Assembly: GCA_028673005.1 (NCBI GenBank)
Contig: CM054116.1
Coordinates: 33,948,854 to 34,012,853 of the forward strand
Direction: 5' to 3'
Length of the DNA stretch: 64,000 bases
Source: Tanypteryx hageni
Lineage: Eukaryota; Arthropoda; Insecta; Odonata; Petaluridae
Position 1 is the first letter of the stretch, and every line of letters starts with the position of its first letter. The notes beneath the pieces are model-generated. The model was not told the origin of the DNA and did no database searches. It was given only the letters and a program-made list of their open reading frames with translations. Positions 45,419-59,088 of the stretch are shown piece after piece. The position numbers were made by a program, and so were the translations under genes.

Positions 45419-48400
45419 AAAGTTAGAAAACATTCTTTGATTATCACAGCAAAACTTTTGTGTTTTAGTGGCAGCTTATGGCAATTATCAATTACACTTG
45501 AGTAGGCATGTCAAACTGTCTTAGTGCATTCCAAATGCAAATTATTTTGGCATAAATACTTTATTTTGGTAGAAAGGAGATAGGATTTTTTTCTTAGTTA
45601 TTGAGGTACAATAGAATGTGGTTTATAAATTATTGTTTATTTTTTCAAAACCCATGCAATCTGCAATGCCTGCCCTCATCTAATAGCTGTAATCCCTTTC
45701 ATAACACCCATTGCTTTAGTGCGGACATGATAGTTCAACATTGGTTGTTGTGGAGAAGATCTTCGCACCTTTCATAACCTCTATATATATAAAGAGAAAA
45801 AACGAAAATTTTCAATTCGTTTAATACAGTCCTCTAAATGGAAAATACTACGAAACAGAATGCTCTTTCTGGTAGTGGAACTGAAGGCAGTGGACACAAA
45901 ATCTGCACATTGAAATAGCTGAAATCATAATAGTGGTTCTGTGCATGTGTGTGCTCTGTTCAAACGGTTTTCAATGAGTGTTTATAGACGATGATATTAT
46001 GCTCACTCTTTATGCTGGTGCAGCTAGTATTAAAAAAAATATATCTGGCGAGATGGAACAATATTACTGATGCGTGTGATGAGCCAAAATGGCGTTCTGG
46101 TGTGTTTCAGCTCATTCTGAGCACTGGTTTAAGAACACACTTTGAAATCAGAATTTGTGAATTCCCAACCAGTAGACCTGTTGTCATGTATCTCTTCCTC
46201 AGTAATTGTTATTGAAACTCTTTTAAAAGAAACAAAGAGGGTGCCAGGATTAACATTTTCTGCTTTTCACATAAAAAATTAAAATGCATGAATTATACCA
46301 GGGTAAGGATTATGCCAGTAAATATGGTATATCCATTAAGTGCATTCCCATTCATTAGTATAAACAGAGACACAATATCAACAAATTTATAACATTACTA
46401 AATTTAATTGTATAAAGTTAATTAAAATATTACCTGTACACCTAAGTATATTATAAGAAACCAATAAAAATGATAATTTGACTAAAAATTTCCATGGACA
46501 TGCAAATGAAAGTTATCCAATTCTCATTCTTATTTTGCAATTAAATGCTAGTGTTGTAACTTAAGTTCAGAGTATTGTTATTTTCTCATTTCATGACTGC
46601 AAATTATGAATTCCTAGTTTGAGTTTTCACTTAATCATTCCTTTTTTAATCAAGTGAAGATCTCATGCCATTCATCATTTATATGTTTTAAGCCTTCGAA
46701 CCACCAGTCTATTTTCCAGGATTGTACAACCTTGTAACATCAAGGAAAAAGTTATTGCACAACTTTAGTAAAACTTGTCCTTGAAATTAGTTAATTATGC
46801 TCTTTTAAGAATACATGATTTCTTGTCTAATCATCTACATTCCAGTGTACAGATTCATTTCACATTTATATTTTTCATTATCATGGCATTACTTCTTATT
46901 TCTGTTAGAGTAAAATACCATGGTATTCCATAGGTATAAAAGTACATAAAATCATTGCTGTTTATATTTTTTTAGCTTTACTCTTAAGTAGCAAAATTTC
47001 TTTTCAGTTGAACTTTTCATGTTTCTAATGTATTGTTCTTTATGAAGTAATATATTTAGTCAGCCATTTTAGTTGTCAAAATTGGGTAACGACTGCACTT
47101 TGACTGCCAAAATTTAGTTGTATAAATTTCAGCATCTTATTTCTCAAAAGAATTGCATGTAATGTCATTCTTTAACTTGACTATGCTTTTACTTTATAGA
47201 TGCAGGATATTTAATATTTCTTGAGGCTTTATGGACCTACCTTGTTTTGTATGGAGTACTTCCAACAAGCCTTGATCTTATATAATAATTTCTTTATAAC
47301 TTGCTTTATCTCTTTCACTTGTAGCTTGTTTATCACATTAAATTATATTTACAGTTTGAGAGCTTCAAAAATCTGCTTTCTTGTTTGTTATGGAGTGGCA
47401 TAATCATGTAAAGTATATAGTTTGTTGTTTTATTTTATAAACTCTACGGTTGTTAAGATACATTTTGATGGGACTTTTCTGTTATTGTCTGACTCCATAT
47501 CAAATTTTGTGATTAACTTAGGTCATCTGCAGTCTCAAAAATTGCATAATGATTTTAGTTAACTGAAGAACTAACCAACCCCTTCCTTGCCTCACACCTT
47601 CTTTCCCCTCCCTTTTTTGTTTGTATTCCTATATATTGTCATAGTAAACTCTCCAAATCGCCTCATTATGTAGTTATTACTCTGAAACCAAATTCAGGAA
47701 AATAAATTAAAGCAGAAATTTACATAATGAGTTTTATTTCATTTTTATTATGATTTTATTTGTTGTACTAGTTCATGAGTTGTTTTTGGAATAGGTAACA
47801 CATCTTTAACAGTGTATAGACCATTATTTTTCTTTATCTAGTTAAAAGTCAAAATTCCTTTTTATTTTTTACCTTTATGGCAAATCACAGCTTCATATAA
47901 TTAATACTTATCAAAATCTCTGATTTCTCGGCCTTTTTAGGCAAAAGGTTTTTAAAACTCATAATGAAGAAATTTCAATAGATGTAAAATTGAACTTAGC
48001 TTAAACCATGTACAAAGTAAATGATAGTGACAATGAAGGAGCGGACAAACATTTTAGGAACCAATGAAGTTATTAATTAAATTTATCAACTGCCCCATGG
48101 GAGTATAAGAATTAAATGTAACAGTTTTCACATACCTGACAGTTTTGATTAGTTATGGGGAAGCAGACATTGTGCGTGCTTACCCTTTTGCTATTTATTA
48201 TAAACAAGCTATTCATGTTCATAATGTCATGTTACGTTACATTTCTTGGCACCATGTCAAAGTCATAATATTCATTGAGGTTTATTAATTGGTTGATTGG
48301 CTTTTAAATACTTTTTAAACTCATAACTGAGTATTCTTTCACTAATTTTATTTTGTTGCAGCATTAGAACTAGGTTTTAGCAGATATCTTAACCCTTTTG

Positions 48401-48717
48401 CTGCTGTGCTAGAGTTTACCAGAGTTCACTTTGTATTGTCATTTCTACCATCTATCCTTTTTAATTTCTTCAAAATCAATTTAGATGCTTTCTTTTATAT
48501 TTAAGTAGATATTTTCTTGCCCTGGTCATCTATTTTTAAGATATCTTGACTGAAAAGTATTCTTTTTGTCTTTTTTATATCCTTTTCTACCAAAGTGGCC
48601 AGTGTCAGTATGAACAACATATCTAAATTCAATGAATTAGAAAACGTTTATAAAAATGTTTACTTTTTTAAATATAAACAAATTTATACAAAAAATATAA
48701 CAAATAAAACTACAATA
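45419..48717 (+). other. intergenic stretch without supported genes
   Basis: AT-rich. ACCAGGGTAAGGATTATGCC at about 46299, followed by AGTAAATATGGTA, has the style of a Tigger-like terminus, but no partner was found. No ORF here resembles a known protein. Confidence 0.45.
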
Positions 48718-49328
48718 CAGGTTTCCCTCTCTTTATGCAGGGGTTGCGTTCCAGGAAAGTGACACACAAAGGGAATTAGCATAAACAGAATATTACAGAA
48801 TATTTACATGTAAAGATGGGGATACTTTCCACAAGCAATCCTAACTCCCCTCCAAGATGATCTTCTTTCGCTCCATAACGACTTCTTATGCGCTAATTAC
48901 AAAATTAAAACAATTAACACTGTAAATTATACTCGCCAATAAAGCAGTTGCCAGTTGCAGATGAGCACAAGTGGTGGCTGTTGTGGGTGACATAATGGCC
49001 CAACGCATGTTTTGCAGGCAAGGAGACAAAACTTCTGAAGTGTGCTCAAACTATCACACGAAATCTCCATCTCATCTCCACTCTACAATATCCATTCCAC
49101 TCTCATCTCTTTTACTGTAGTACTAATACGCACAACATAAGAGACAATGAGAGACTGAATGGTTGTCTTGTGGTGTAGTGGAGAAATTTCTTGCATTTAT
49201 ATTGCAATGGCCGCGGAACCGCATAAGAGCGAATTAAAGTTGCATAAAAAGAAATTCTGGTAGCAATAAGTTTGTCGTATAATAACGAATTCACATAAAG
49301 CGAACCTGCATAAAGAGAGGGAAACCTG
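48718..49328. mobile_element. 611-bp MITE with 24-bp perfect inverted repeats
   Basis: The left end reads CAGGTTTCCCTCTCTTTATG followed by CAGG. The right end (49305-49328) is its exact reverse complement over 24 bp, and similarity continues inward (GTTGCGTT versus TTCGCTTT). TA flanks both sides. It is noncoding. The perfect termini make it one of the youngest-looking MITEs of the window. Confidence 0.82.
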
Positions 49329-49399
49329 TATCTAATAAATGGATGAGTGAATTTAAAAACATGAGTTGTACCTAAAAGAGAGCAAGTTACATACAATCA

Positions 49400-50848
49400 C
49401 AGGCACTCTCTGGGTTACATAAAGAACGTGTTCCGGCACCTATTATATAACTCGAAATTTGTGTAAGTCAAAAATTACTACACAGTATACAGTACAGCAG
49501 AGGTGGGAAAATTATAGCCCACAGACTGGATACAGCCTGTGAAGGCATTTTAATCGGCATACGAAGCTATTTTGAGAAAACAATCTGTGAAAATTAAGTA
49601 GTCAAGAGCTTTAATCAGATGGTTGAACTGGCTTAATGCAGGATATATTTATCTATTCACATTTCATTGCTAAAATATTGTTTTGGCTATTTGATATGAC
49701 AATTTCCATGTAGCCCCTTATTGGGCCCACTGAGGCAACTGCTAACGTGAGGAAAGAGCCCCTGGGAAGTGTGTCGAAGCCAAATCATAGTGTGGTAGGA
49801 TTAAAAAAACCCAAGTGCCGCCTTTTATTATTGGTTGCTGGGGAAGTAGAAACTAGAGGTTTGCACTGATACCAGTTTTTGCATTCACATCTAAACTTTG
49901 CCCTCCACATAATTTCCTGTATCCGATAGATATAAATATGTTGTCTGCTGTCAATGACAATGAGTTCTAGGACAAACGCAATTTGAACCCATAAAGCGCC
50001 TTATGTTAAATCAGCCTATGAGACCGACTCATTTGCTTCCCCCAGAGAGGTGCCACCCTAAGGTGGTGCCTTACCTGCTTATCACCTAGGGACGGCCCTG
50101 CACTCATTTTCTTGGTTGGCACTTTCAAAAGACCTTTGCGTTCTGCCATTTGACTAAAACTGTGTATGGAAGGAATGAGTCATGTGCTTGTTTACAGATG
50201 ACAAAATAGTTCCATTTTGACATGCATTCTTTCACCTCTGATTGTCTTCTCATAAATCATCTAGGTTCTTATCATCACTTTCAAAATCCTGGCTTGGCCT
50301 TTCCTTTGCAAATACTCCATCACTTGCAATTGGAACAAGCTTTTGCGAAATCATCTCCGTGTAAACCCTGTTAAGATTATTGCTGCTACTTGTAGAGATG
50401 TGTTGTTGTATAATATCAGATGAAAATGAAATAACATCATTAACTGTTAATATTATAATGTAATTTATTTTTGTATTCATATGAGTGCAGATATACGCCG
50501 CAATTATAGCCAGTCGTTAGAATTAGGTAGATTGTTAAATCGATTCGCTAGATTCGTAGGTAGTTGCTGTGGCCTTTTTTAGGCACTAGTTCGAACCCAA
50601 AGTCGCTAGATCTAACTAAACATTCATTAGATTGGCAACAGTGGCTGGGTAGCATAGTGGGGCTACCATATTACAATCCACGCCATGTGTTCTTCCTCCA
50701 TGCACATATTTAGTTCCTGCTCGCTTACGAAAACCGCTAATGTAAACTTGAACGTAAAAATATCGAAATTATTTTAGTAATATATGGGGCCACTTACATA
50801 AGTATGAGTTTACGTAAGTCGAGGCTTACATATCTTGGGGAGTGCCTG
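49400..50848 (-). mobile_element. Tigger-like element, decayed, with hAT-like pieces inside
   Basis: The left end CAGGCACTCTCTGGGTTACA and the right end (reversed CAGGCACTCCCCAAGATATG, then TAAG) are inverted repeats; TA follows the right end, while CA precedes the left. A 76-codon open frame at 50250-50480 on the minus strand resembles an acidic transposase tail but is not diagnostic. Inside, CAGAGGTGGGAAAATTATAG at about 49499 and, reversed, CAGGGCCGTCCCTAGG at about 50086-50101 look like hAT ends of different families. Confidence 0.6.
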
Positions 50849-50881
50849 TATAAGCATGTAAATGTAAGTAAACACTGAAAG

Positions 50882-51139
50882 AAAGTGGGAGTTGGTAAGC
50901 CAGAACTAACCCAGCACTGGGGGGACTGCAGGTTGCATACTACTGTAGCAGCAAAAGGGTTAAATTATAAATTTCAAATTTGCAACTAATCATTAATTTT
51001 AGCAGATGTTTATTTTTAATAATTGCTAATGAGTGATGTAAACTATAATATTCTGTTTTGTTATTTATGATTGAATTAAATGATAAAAATATGTTAGGAT
51101 CAAATTTCTAGGCAATTTAAACCTTTTGCATCTAGAAAT
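50882..51139 (+). other. spacer, nothing recognised
   Basis: Short AT-rich stretch between the element ending at 50848 and the foldback repeat; no feature supported. Confidence 0.4.
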
Positions 51140-51284
51140 ACACGACAAAAATAACTTGACAATACCACAAATTTAATTTACAAAACTCACAACCCGGGTT
51201 TTGATGCTTAGCTAAACATCATAACCCAAGTTGCGAGTTTTGAAAGTTAAATTTGTGGTATTGTAAAAGTTGTTTTTGTCGTGT
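51140..51284. repeat. 145-bp foldback (palindromic) repeat
   Basis: The left arm ACACGACAAAAATAACTTGA...CCCGGGTTTTGATG (51140-51207) pairs with the right arm, which reversed reads ACACGACAAAAACAACTTTT...TTGGGTTATGATG, over about 68 bp with roughly ten mismatches or bulges. The loop is only about 10 nt (CTTAGCTAAA). No target duplication is evident. Such a structure is a foldback MITE; transcribed, it would form a long hairpin RNA. Confidence 0.8.
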
Positions 51285-54200
51285 TTTTTTAAGATGGAAT
51301 ACCACCGAATGAAGACCCATACAATCAAGTTTTTGTATTTTAATAATAAGTTATTTTTATGTACGAGTTTAAAAACAATATATATTAAGAATTTTAAACA
51401 TATTGTATTGTAATTTTAGTCTTGATAAATAATTATTCCTTTATTTCATAGAAAATAAATGTATAAAATGGAATAATTTTATCTATACTAATTATGCCTC
51501 TTACAGTAGAGTTTTAAAAATGTATTTTTTAATTTAGAATTATAAAAAATCAATCAGAACATACAAAAATGTAATTATGATGTGAGGTATCTGCTCTAAT
51601 GGAATTGTGTGTTAGTATTTTATCATAGAAAGTAAAGAAGCTAAAAGTAATTTATTGCCAAAAATTCATCAAATGTCACAACTTAATAGTGTATAATATC
51701 CATGATTAAGAGTGTTAAGGGTTTTCAATTCAGTGAAAATGATTTACTAAACTCTTTGTTTTTTAGGCAAAGTTTTTTACAGCTGTGTATTCATTAAAGG
51801 TTAGAAGTGTTTTAATATGCCTTCATAAATTTTGCATTTTTTGCTTTAAAATACATTTGGTGTGTGGTACATGTGAAATATTTTAAAATTATTAATTACA
51901 AATGATTTTACCAATAAAATTGTATTAATTGTTCTTATTAAAATATTGAGCTCTTGAGAGCCAATAGATTTTTTAGAATGTTAGGCTATAATAACTATTG
52001 GAAGATAATTGGCTTTGCACCACTCATGATATGCTGGGTAGTAAATTCATAAATTCTTTGCCTTGATTAGGAAAATTTTGCATTATTCTGATATTCTTCT
52101 GTTCCTTGTTCTTTTTCATTTATCTCTGCTTCATCATGAACCTCTTTCTTCTTCTCGTAGGCACTCCCAGGACCTTGTATTAGTGTGCCCAGCAGTATTG
52201 AGGGTGCAATAACTATGGACATAATAGTGCATTAACTCTTATGATGCTTTGAGAAAAATATTCTGTAATGGATATTTTGAAAGTCCAGTTGCATTTAAGG
52301 AAACAAAACCTTTTGCAAATTAGTACAATGCATATCCAGTTGTCTGTTAAAGGTTTTACTTATGATAATATAAATGGAAATGTGGCTGTTTCTCTATAGA
52401 TGATTACAAATTCTTATCAAAACAAAAGCTACTTTCTCAGATGGGAGGTAATGGTGGCTATTACCTCAAAGGAAACAGTTGAATATAAGTGGATAGAAGA
52501 CACCATTTTCTAGATAGTAAACAAGTATGAGAAGGAATGTTTCCTTACCGTTGAAGAGGTGAAGTGACTTAACATCATGTCTTCTATATTTGAATAATCA
52601 TTGTGAATACCCAGGATGTGATGGGTATCCAGTGATGTGTTATTCTTTGATCTCTGCTCAGTTAATTTTGCAAAATAAATAAACCTTCACTCCCGAGATT
52701 TTATCATACAATGAGTGCACTGCACTTTTTTATTTTTCTGGCCTTATATTGGGAAATTGAGATTATAGTGTTTTGCATGGTTAATTTCTTACAAAACTAA
52801 AAGAGTTTGCAAAATTAATGAGCATTTTTATGCAGAGCAAATGGAAGGTGGTTTGCGTTATTCTACATAATAAGCCAGTCATTCCTAAGAAGTTTAGCAT
52901 CCCATCCTAGAAGTGTTACTCATACTAATAAATAATTGGAGACTTACTTTTTAATGCAATGAACTTTAAGTGTTGATTCTGATGGAAGTTGTTGCATTGT
53001 GTTGTTTGTGTGCTTTATTTTACACAGAGAAGTGGATAGAGCTTTTGACTCTGGTAAAAATTGATGTATATTATTTGGGTTTCCTTAAAATTGTGACATG
53101 AATGTGAAAGCTATATTAAATGTTGAAGAAAACGACTGTGGCCACAATAGGGTTGGTAATTCATCAAATGTTGGGCTGGAACAAATCAGCATTCAGCATG
53201 TTGTCATTTGAGAAGGCTTGCTTGGAACTATTTCCAACCTTTTTTGGCCTATAAGAGTTCCTTTCGTCATTTTATATCTGCCATATATAGGATCTTGTTT
53301 ATTAAGCTTCAAATATTTTCTTTTAACATTTTTTGCATATCCTTTGCATTATGCAAGAAATTTTTTAAATGCCATGTTTTCTTTTGTAAATGTCATAATA
53401 ACCAGGAAACTTGACATTTTCACCAATTGAAATAAGAAAAACACTGATTTTAATGTGTACTTAGGTATACAAGACATTTTGTGAATATGTACATATACAA
53501 TTGAAATATTGGCTGTGAAAGTGAGATATTTTCTTTATCCCACTCTGGTAAAAATATCCGATCCAGTTCCATGATTGATTAGTTCTTCTGAGTTAAATAA
53601 TTACCTCTGTAATCATGTATATCAATTGCTTCACTGTATCACAAATTATACCTCATTTTTTCATGGCATAATTTGTAATAATTTTATGTAAACCTTGGGA
53701 AGAGAAATTTCTTTTACCGTAAGCTATGATAGTTGATTATTATTATACATATTTGTAAAAAATAATGTTGGTTAATTGCCTTAAATGTTGAGGTAGACGT
53801 AATGGCAAGGTTAAAAATATCATAATGCAATGGCATAAAATTTATACTTATAAAATTTAAATTGTTATTGACTTGTTTACTTACCTAATTTTAGTTTGGT
53901 TAATGAAAATTTATTCGGATTAATTAATTTTTATAATGGCTTACATTAATTTGCAACTAGAAAATAAAACCATAACCATATACAGAATTCTGAACCTTGC
54001 ATAAAGAATTTAAATAATCACTATAAACTTAAAATTAATTGTAATTTGGATAAAATGTATAAACAGAAAACAAGAGATATGCAATGTAGTAACCTTCAAG
54101 AGAAATCATAAAAAATTGGTGAAAAAAATAATTCTTCCAATGGCTGAAACAAAGATTACTGTGATAAAACTTGCCTAACAGTTACCAGATCCATCAAGAC

Positions 54201-55667
54201 ATTAAAGAGAACATTGTTAGTTTTTAATTGATCATGTTTTCAGTTCAAGTAATGGTGTACTCCAGAAAAACGATTGGTAGAGGAATACATATTTTGTGAC
54301 CTCGCAAGCTTTCTTTAGAGAAGTTTAAAAAACTTAATTAGTGCTCATTCTTTAGCAAATAAAATGAAGTTATATTAGTTTAGAGAGAAGGAAAAGATAA
54401 AATATGGATTTTAATGAAAATTGGTAAAGATATGACACTAATTGAAAAAAACATTGAATCCAAAAAGAAAACATGCTATATCTAGAATGGTTTCCCAAAC
54501 ATATCATCACGTACCCCTATGAGCCTTATAAATCAAAATTGCTACAAATTATGTCAAATTAATGTTATTTTTCACAATTAATATCCGTCCTCTTACTGGA
54601 GTAGGGGAAAAAGGTTGAGTACAACCCCTGCCCAACATAATTAAACAAAAGATTTCTATGTCACACCCACTTTATATGATAATTTGCAGTAGAACTTTTT
54701 CCAGCTTTATTTGCTGTGTAACTATTCTGTAGTTAAGTGTTAGTTTTGCACCTAGCATTTTGGCATATTTCATTACTCCATTTATTGAAGGAATGTGAAG
54801 TTTAATCGCTGTATGCTCTTTAACTCGAAGTTTCTGATATACATCGTTAAAAGTAATAATTTATGTTTTGAGCATTGTGCTTAAGAATGATACCATCCTA
54901 CAAAGGTTTGGTTTCTGTTGCAGTATTTTCTTTAGTATTCTTACTGCAATAAGAAGTACAAAGTATTTTCTGAAAGCAAAAATACTTTTCAATTTGGACA
55001 AATAGAAACGTCTGTGAGCCAAAAAATGGTTCAAGAGTGCTAAATTTTTATTATATTGGATTTTATGAGTAAGTGGGACTTTTTACCACAAGAAACAACT
55101 TCAATAATAAAAAATTACGTATCCCAGTTAGGGAAGTTGCACTCTTGCCACCCCACTTAACATTACTTTTCCATGACATTAGGTGTGAATTTAGTAGCTT
55201 TTCAAAAAAAGGAACTACTTGATAAAAAAATTATTAAGACAAGTTATCTGTAACATAATATCACTGCCTTATTTTCTTTGACAATAAAAAACATGCAACA
55301 CATACTTTAACAATTCTAGTCCATACAGGAATGTTTTGACTGACAATGAGATTAATATGTTAAGTTTTACTTCTAGCAACAGTGCTGCAACTATTCAAGC
55401 AGGGGATGGGCAAACTTTTCTGTAATTTCTTTCATTTGTTCAATGGATTCAGTTCAGTTTAAGATAATCTTGTATTTTAGGGGCCTGAGTGTGATGCCTT
55501 GAGTAATGTTTCTCAGTTATCTTTATTAATGGATTAGTGGCAATATAATTGTAGTAAACACAGCTTGTTGATGACATGATAGTTATTCTTTATCGAACTT
55601 TAATTAAGTACTCTTTAAAAAACGAGTGATTCAGTGTTTTCACAAATCTTGTTCATTTTAATGAGAT
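51285..55667 (+). other. intergenic stretch without supported genes
   Basis: AT-rich; the overlapping small open frames at 53208-53430 have no protein-like features. ATGGTTTCCCAAACATATCA at about 54487, followed by CACGTACCCC, resembles a degenerate hAT terminus but has no partner. No RNA gene seen. Confidence 0.45.
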
Positions 55668-55858
55668 ATATAGATACTTTTACAGTAATTGTTTCATATT
55701 ATTAGCAAAATTAAATTAATATTTACGTAACAAACTTCCAGTTGATGTTTTTATGAATTATATAGGTACTTTTACAGTAAATGTTTCATATTATTAGCAA
55801 AATGAAATTAATATATTTACATAACTTAAACTTCCAGTTGATGTTTTTATACATTATT
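55668..55858 (+). repeat. tandem duplication, period about 95 bp
   Basis: Two adjacent copies, about 92% alike by eye. Each contains TAGRTACTTTTACAGTAAWTG, TTTCATATTATTAGCAAAAT and AACTTCCAGTTGATGTTTTT in the same order; the second copy has a few inserted bases. A local duplication, no coding content. Confidence 0.8.
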
Positions 55859-56579
55859 ATGTTACATTATTAAGGACTATCGGTTCAAACACAAAGTAAA
55901 GATTCATTGTGTTCAGATTCAAATCATAATTTAATGTAAAAAATGAAAACTATTGCTACATTGTCATTAAACATTCAATGAAGTTTTTACAGACATATTT
56001 AGGCATACATTTTCAATTATAGAAAAACGACTTTTAGGAAAAGGTGTCAGACACATTTTCAATAAGAGACTTGGAGGGTGGTAAAGTGATTGACTCAGAA
56101 GATATTAGATCTTTGGTATCCTCTCACCTGTTGGCCTTTTGTGGGAAAAAACACAGGGAAACATCTTTTCTTTTAAAATGGCTGGTGTTCTGATATAGGA
56201 CAGATAAAAGTTCAATTAAGGTTTTGAAGAACAGTAGTTTATTTATTCATTTTATCACAAAATACTTTCTACCATAAACATTAAACATGATAGTCAAATA
56301 AACCAATATCATTCAAACAGCAATCAAAAATACAGTGAAAACCTTTGAATCAAATAAAAATTCAAGGAAGTTTTACAGATATATTTAGAACAGGAAAATT
56401 TTGATAGATAGTCATTAAATTACAGTAACTACGATTCTAAACATACAATTAACATGAAAAGCAAAATGAAAACCAATGGTTACAAATAATACAGAAAAGT
56501 ACAGAAAAAACGTATATTCACTCATTCGTTTACAAAATATCGATTAAATCAGAGTAAATGCCCAGAAACTTTGAAAAAT

Positions 56580-57530
56580 TCAATATATCATATACCTAAT
56601 TTATTTGTCCAAAGATCTTACAGCAAAAAACACTGTTGGTATAGGACATCAGAACAAAAAACAGGTATACAAAATAAATTTTAAAAATGTGTTTGCAAAT
56701 CGATATGTTACATACATAATTAGGGAAATTCACAAATACTATAATAACATTTATTTAGAAGGAAAACAAGCAGTTCTCTTTTAAATAAATTGAAACTGTC
56801 AATGGGCAGTTTATTACACAAATTAATGCCCATTGCCTTGGGACCTTTACATTCAACCTTAGAGCAGTTTAAATACATATGCAGATCATCAGTCTGCATG
56901 TGAAGTGGCTATGCTCCATTGAATTTTTCTCCATATTAGAGATGTTTCCCTTAGTGACCAAAATTAACCAATAAATATAAATGGAAGGGACAGTAAGAAA
57001 TTCTATTTTCTTAAAAATTGGACCACAGCTGGAATAAATGCTACTCCCAGTAATTGCATGTACAAATTTTTTTTAATTAGGAATATTTCCTTTAGACAAG
57101 GAGAGGAACTCCAGAAAACGATTCCATAATTTACAATGAAGTAGAAGTGAGTAAAATAGAACATTTTTAGGACATTAACACACTATTCTTAAGAACAGAG
57201 GCAAGCTAAAAAGCAGAATTAAGCTTTTTGGATAGATGATCAATGTGACAATTTCAATCAAGGATCAATCAATCAAGGAATTTATATTCCATTGCAGGAA
57301 CAAGGGTATATTGATTAGGAATCTGAATATTGAAAGGTAGTTTGGAAGGGGAGAAGCACACAATCTGGGTTTTATTGTGTTTATGGGTTCTTTCAGCCCT
57401 ATCTGATGCAGTTGTGGAATAATGCTTCTCATAAGCACTTGGATGTTTCCATCACGATGAATAGACAGTAAGGCACCAATGAACGAAGTGAAATAGACAA
57501 AATTTATAATAATGAACTTTATATTACAAG
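56580..57530 (-). pseudogene. jockey/CR1-like reverse transcriptase relic, C-terminal part
   Basis: On the minus strand, in broken frames: NKTQIVCFSPSKLPFN and EYKFLD (about 57380-57280), HIDHLSKKLNSAF, then YFIVNYGIVFWSSSPCLKEI (about 57130-57080), a CGPIFKKIEFLTVPSIYIYW segment, and finally MGINLCNKLPIDSFNLFKRE followed by LLVFLLNKCYYSICEF. This order, 'Y..FHS.L.YGI.FWG', 'C..LF.KL.ILT.PS.YI', 'G..LYNKLP', is the tail after the RT domain in arthropod jockey/CR1-like elements. The active site and everything upstream are missing or unreadable. Old and inactive. Confidence 0.72.
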
Positions 57531-57550
57531 AGTATGAAATAAAATACAAA

Positions 57551-58032
57551 AGAACGAACCTGAAGCGTTCTCTTCTGGGCTAATGTCTGTTGCCTATAAA
57601 GGCAGAAACTCTGGACATATGCACACATGCAGTTGTACTCATGTTAATATCTCAGCTGTTTGCTTAATTACAAAGCCTGTTTTAAACAGGCTATTTCTTC
57701 TAGTATAGCATAATGGTTGAGACTACAATAATATATGAATGTTTAAAAATGACAAAAACTTAAATTTTTCCAATAAATATGACTTAAATGTATAACTTGA
57801 GAGTTTTGAATCATAGGTGAAATGTGATGATAAGAATAAGAAACGTTATTTTTTTCTTTAAAATGGTTCAGGACCAAAGGTCATAGATCAATTCTTTCTA
57901 ATTTTAATTTGCAAAAGAATAAAAGCCTGTAAGTCGAAAAATCGATTTTTGCATATTATCTTATGGAAACAAATTATCCACCTAGGTATTTTTACACACT
58001 TTTATTTAACTTACTCTGTTATTTTTATTTTC
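57551..58032 (+). other. spacer without recognised features
   Basis: AT-rich sequence between the RT relic and the 251-bp duplication; nothing supported. Confidence 0.4.
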
Positions 58033-58510
58033 CTAAATGGCTTTTACTATAAAAATCAAACATTCCTACCAAATTTCAATTTTCTAACTACCCGGAAAGT
58101 TTGTTTAAAAATAGCATTACAGTCAGTCATAAATAGTTCATATTAGTCGAGCGTGACTGGATTTCTTAGCTCATTATTTAAAGAGATTTGATCTTCATAA
58201 ATTAATTACATATCTTTTTGTCAGCTTCATTCTGATTATAAGGCATATCAAGGAGTGAAGAGCTTTTTTGAGGATTTTCTTCGTAAATGGCTTTTACTAT
58301 AAAAATCAAACATTACTACCAAAATTCAATTTTCTACCTACTCGGAAAGTTTACTAAAATAGCATTACAGTCAGTGGTAAATGGTTCTCGATTCTCCCGC
58401 TCTTTTATAAAGCCTTTTTAAGAGTGGTGCCATAGCCGAGCGTGACGGACAAACATAGCTTATTATATAAAGAGATAAGATAGCTTATTGTATAAAAGAT
58501 TCATAAATTT
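58033..58510 (+). repeat. tandem duplication, period about 251 bp
   Basis: AAATGGCTTTTACTATAAAA occurs at about 58035 and 58286, each followed by ATCAAACATTMCTACCAAA, CGGAAAGTTT, AGCATTACAGTCAGT and later CGAGCGTGACKG. The second copy is longer at its right end (an insertion around 58388-58430) and carries a repeated 'ATAAAGAGAT / AGCTTATT' tail. Noncoding. Confidence 0.75.
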
Positions 58511-59088
58511 ATGTACGCGGTATTATTGTCGCATTGAAATTATCCATTCTTACTATTCGGTTATAGAGGGTTATGATTACACCATAGCTATTATGCTAAA
58601 GTTAACTTTTCGTGATTTTGAAATCGCATTTAATTTAAATTATAAAATATTACTTATATTTCCTTCAAAACAAATTCTAAAAAAGAATATACATGATTTG
58701 AATTTTATAAGAATTCAACTAATCTCTTTCAAAATAAACAAATTAATTACGATATGATTTATCAGTTAAAAACCACCAAATGGTCGATCAGTTGATCGTC
58801 GGATTTCGTGGAGTTCATATTGTTTATTTGCTGTGCGAATTCTTGTGCAACGAAATAAGTTTAAATATAATTCAGTTATTACAGCTAATTGTGTGTTTTA
58901 TTCCATCGTCCACAGTGCACTTGGTAAATGACGTTGGGAGAGGTATTATTTTCGCGAGGTAGGTTTTCCCTTCAATTTTTTTAATTTTACTTTTTTATGA
59001 ATTATTCTTATGATAAACTAAAGCAATTCTGTATTCTTAATTCGAGAAAGCAGAAGGAACCGCCTTTTTCGAAGAAACCAGTTGTGAT

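Noticed and set aside
49499..50101. A single hAT element between CAGAGGTGGG and the reversed CAGGGCCGTCCC
   Set aside because: The two termini are not inverted copies of each other and no 8-bp duplication is found, so they are probably two unrelated fragments.
53208..53430. Two overlapping 68-70 codon frames
   Set aside because: Phe/Leu/Ile-rich translation of T-rich DNA, with no homology signal.
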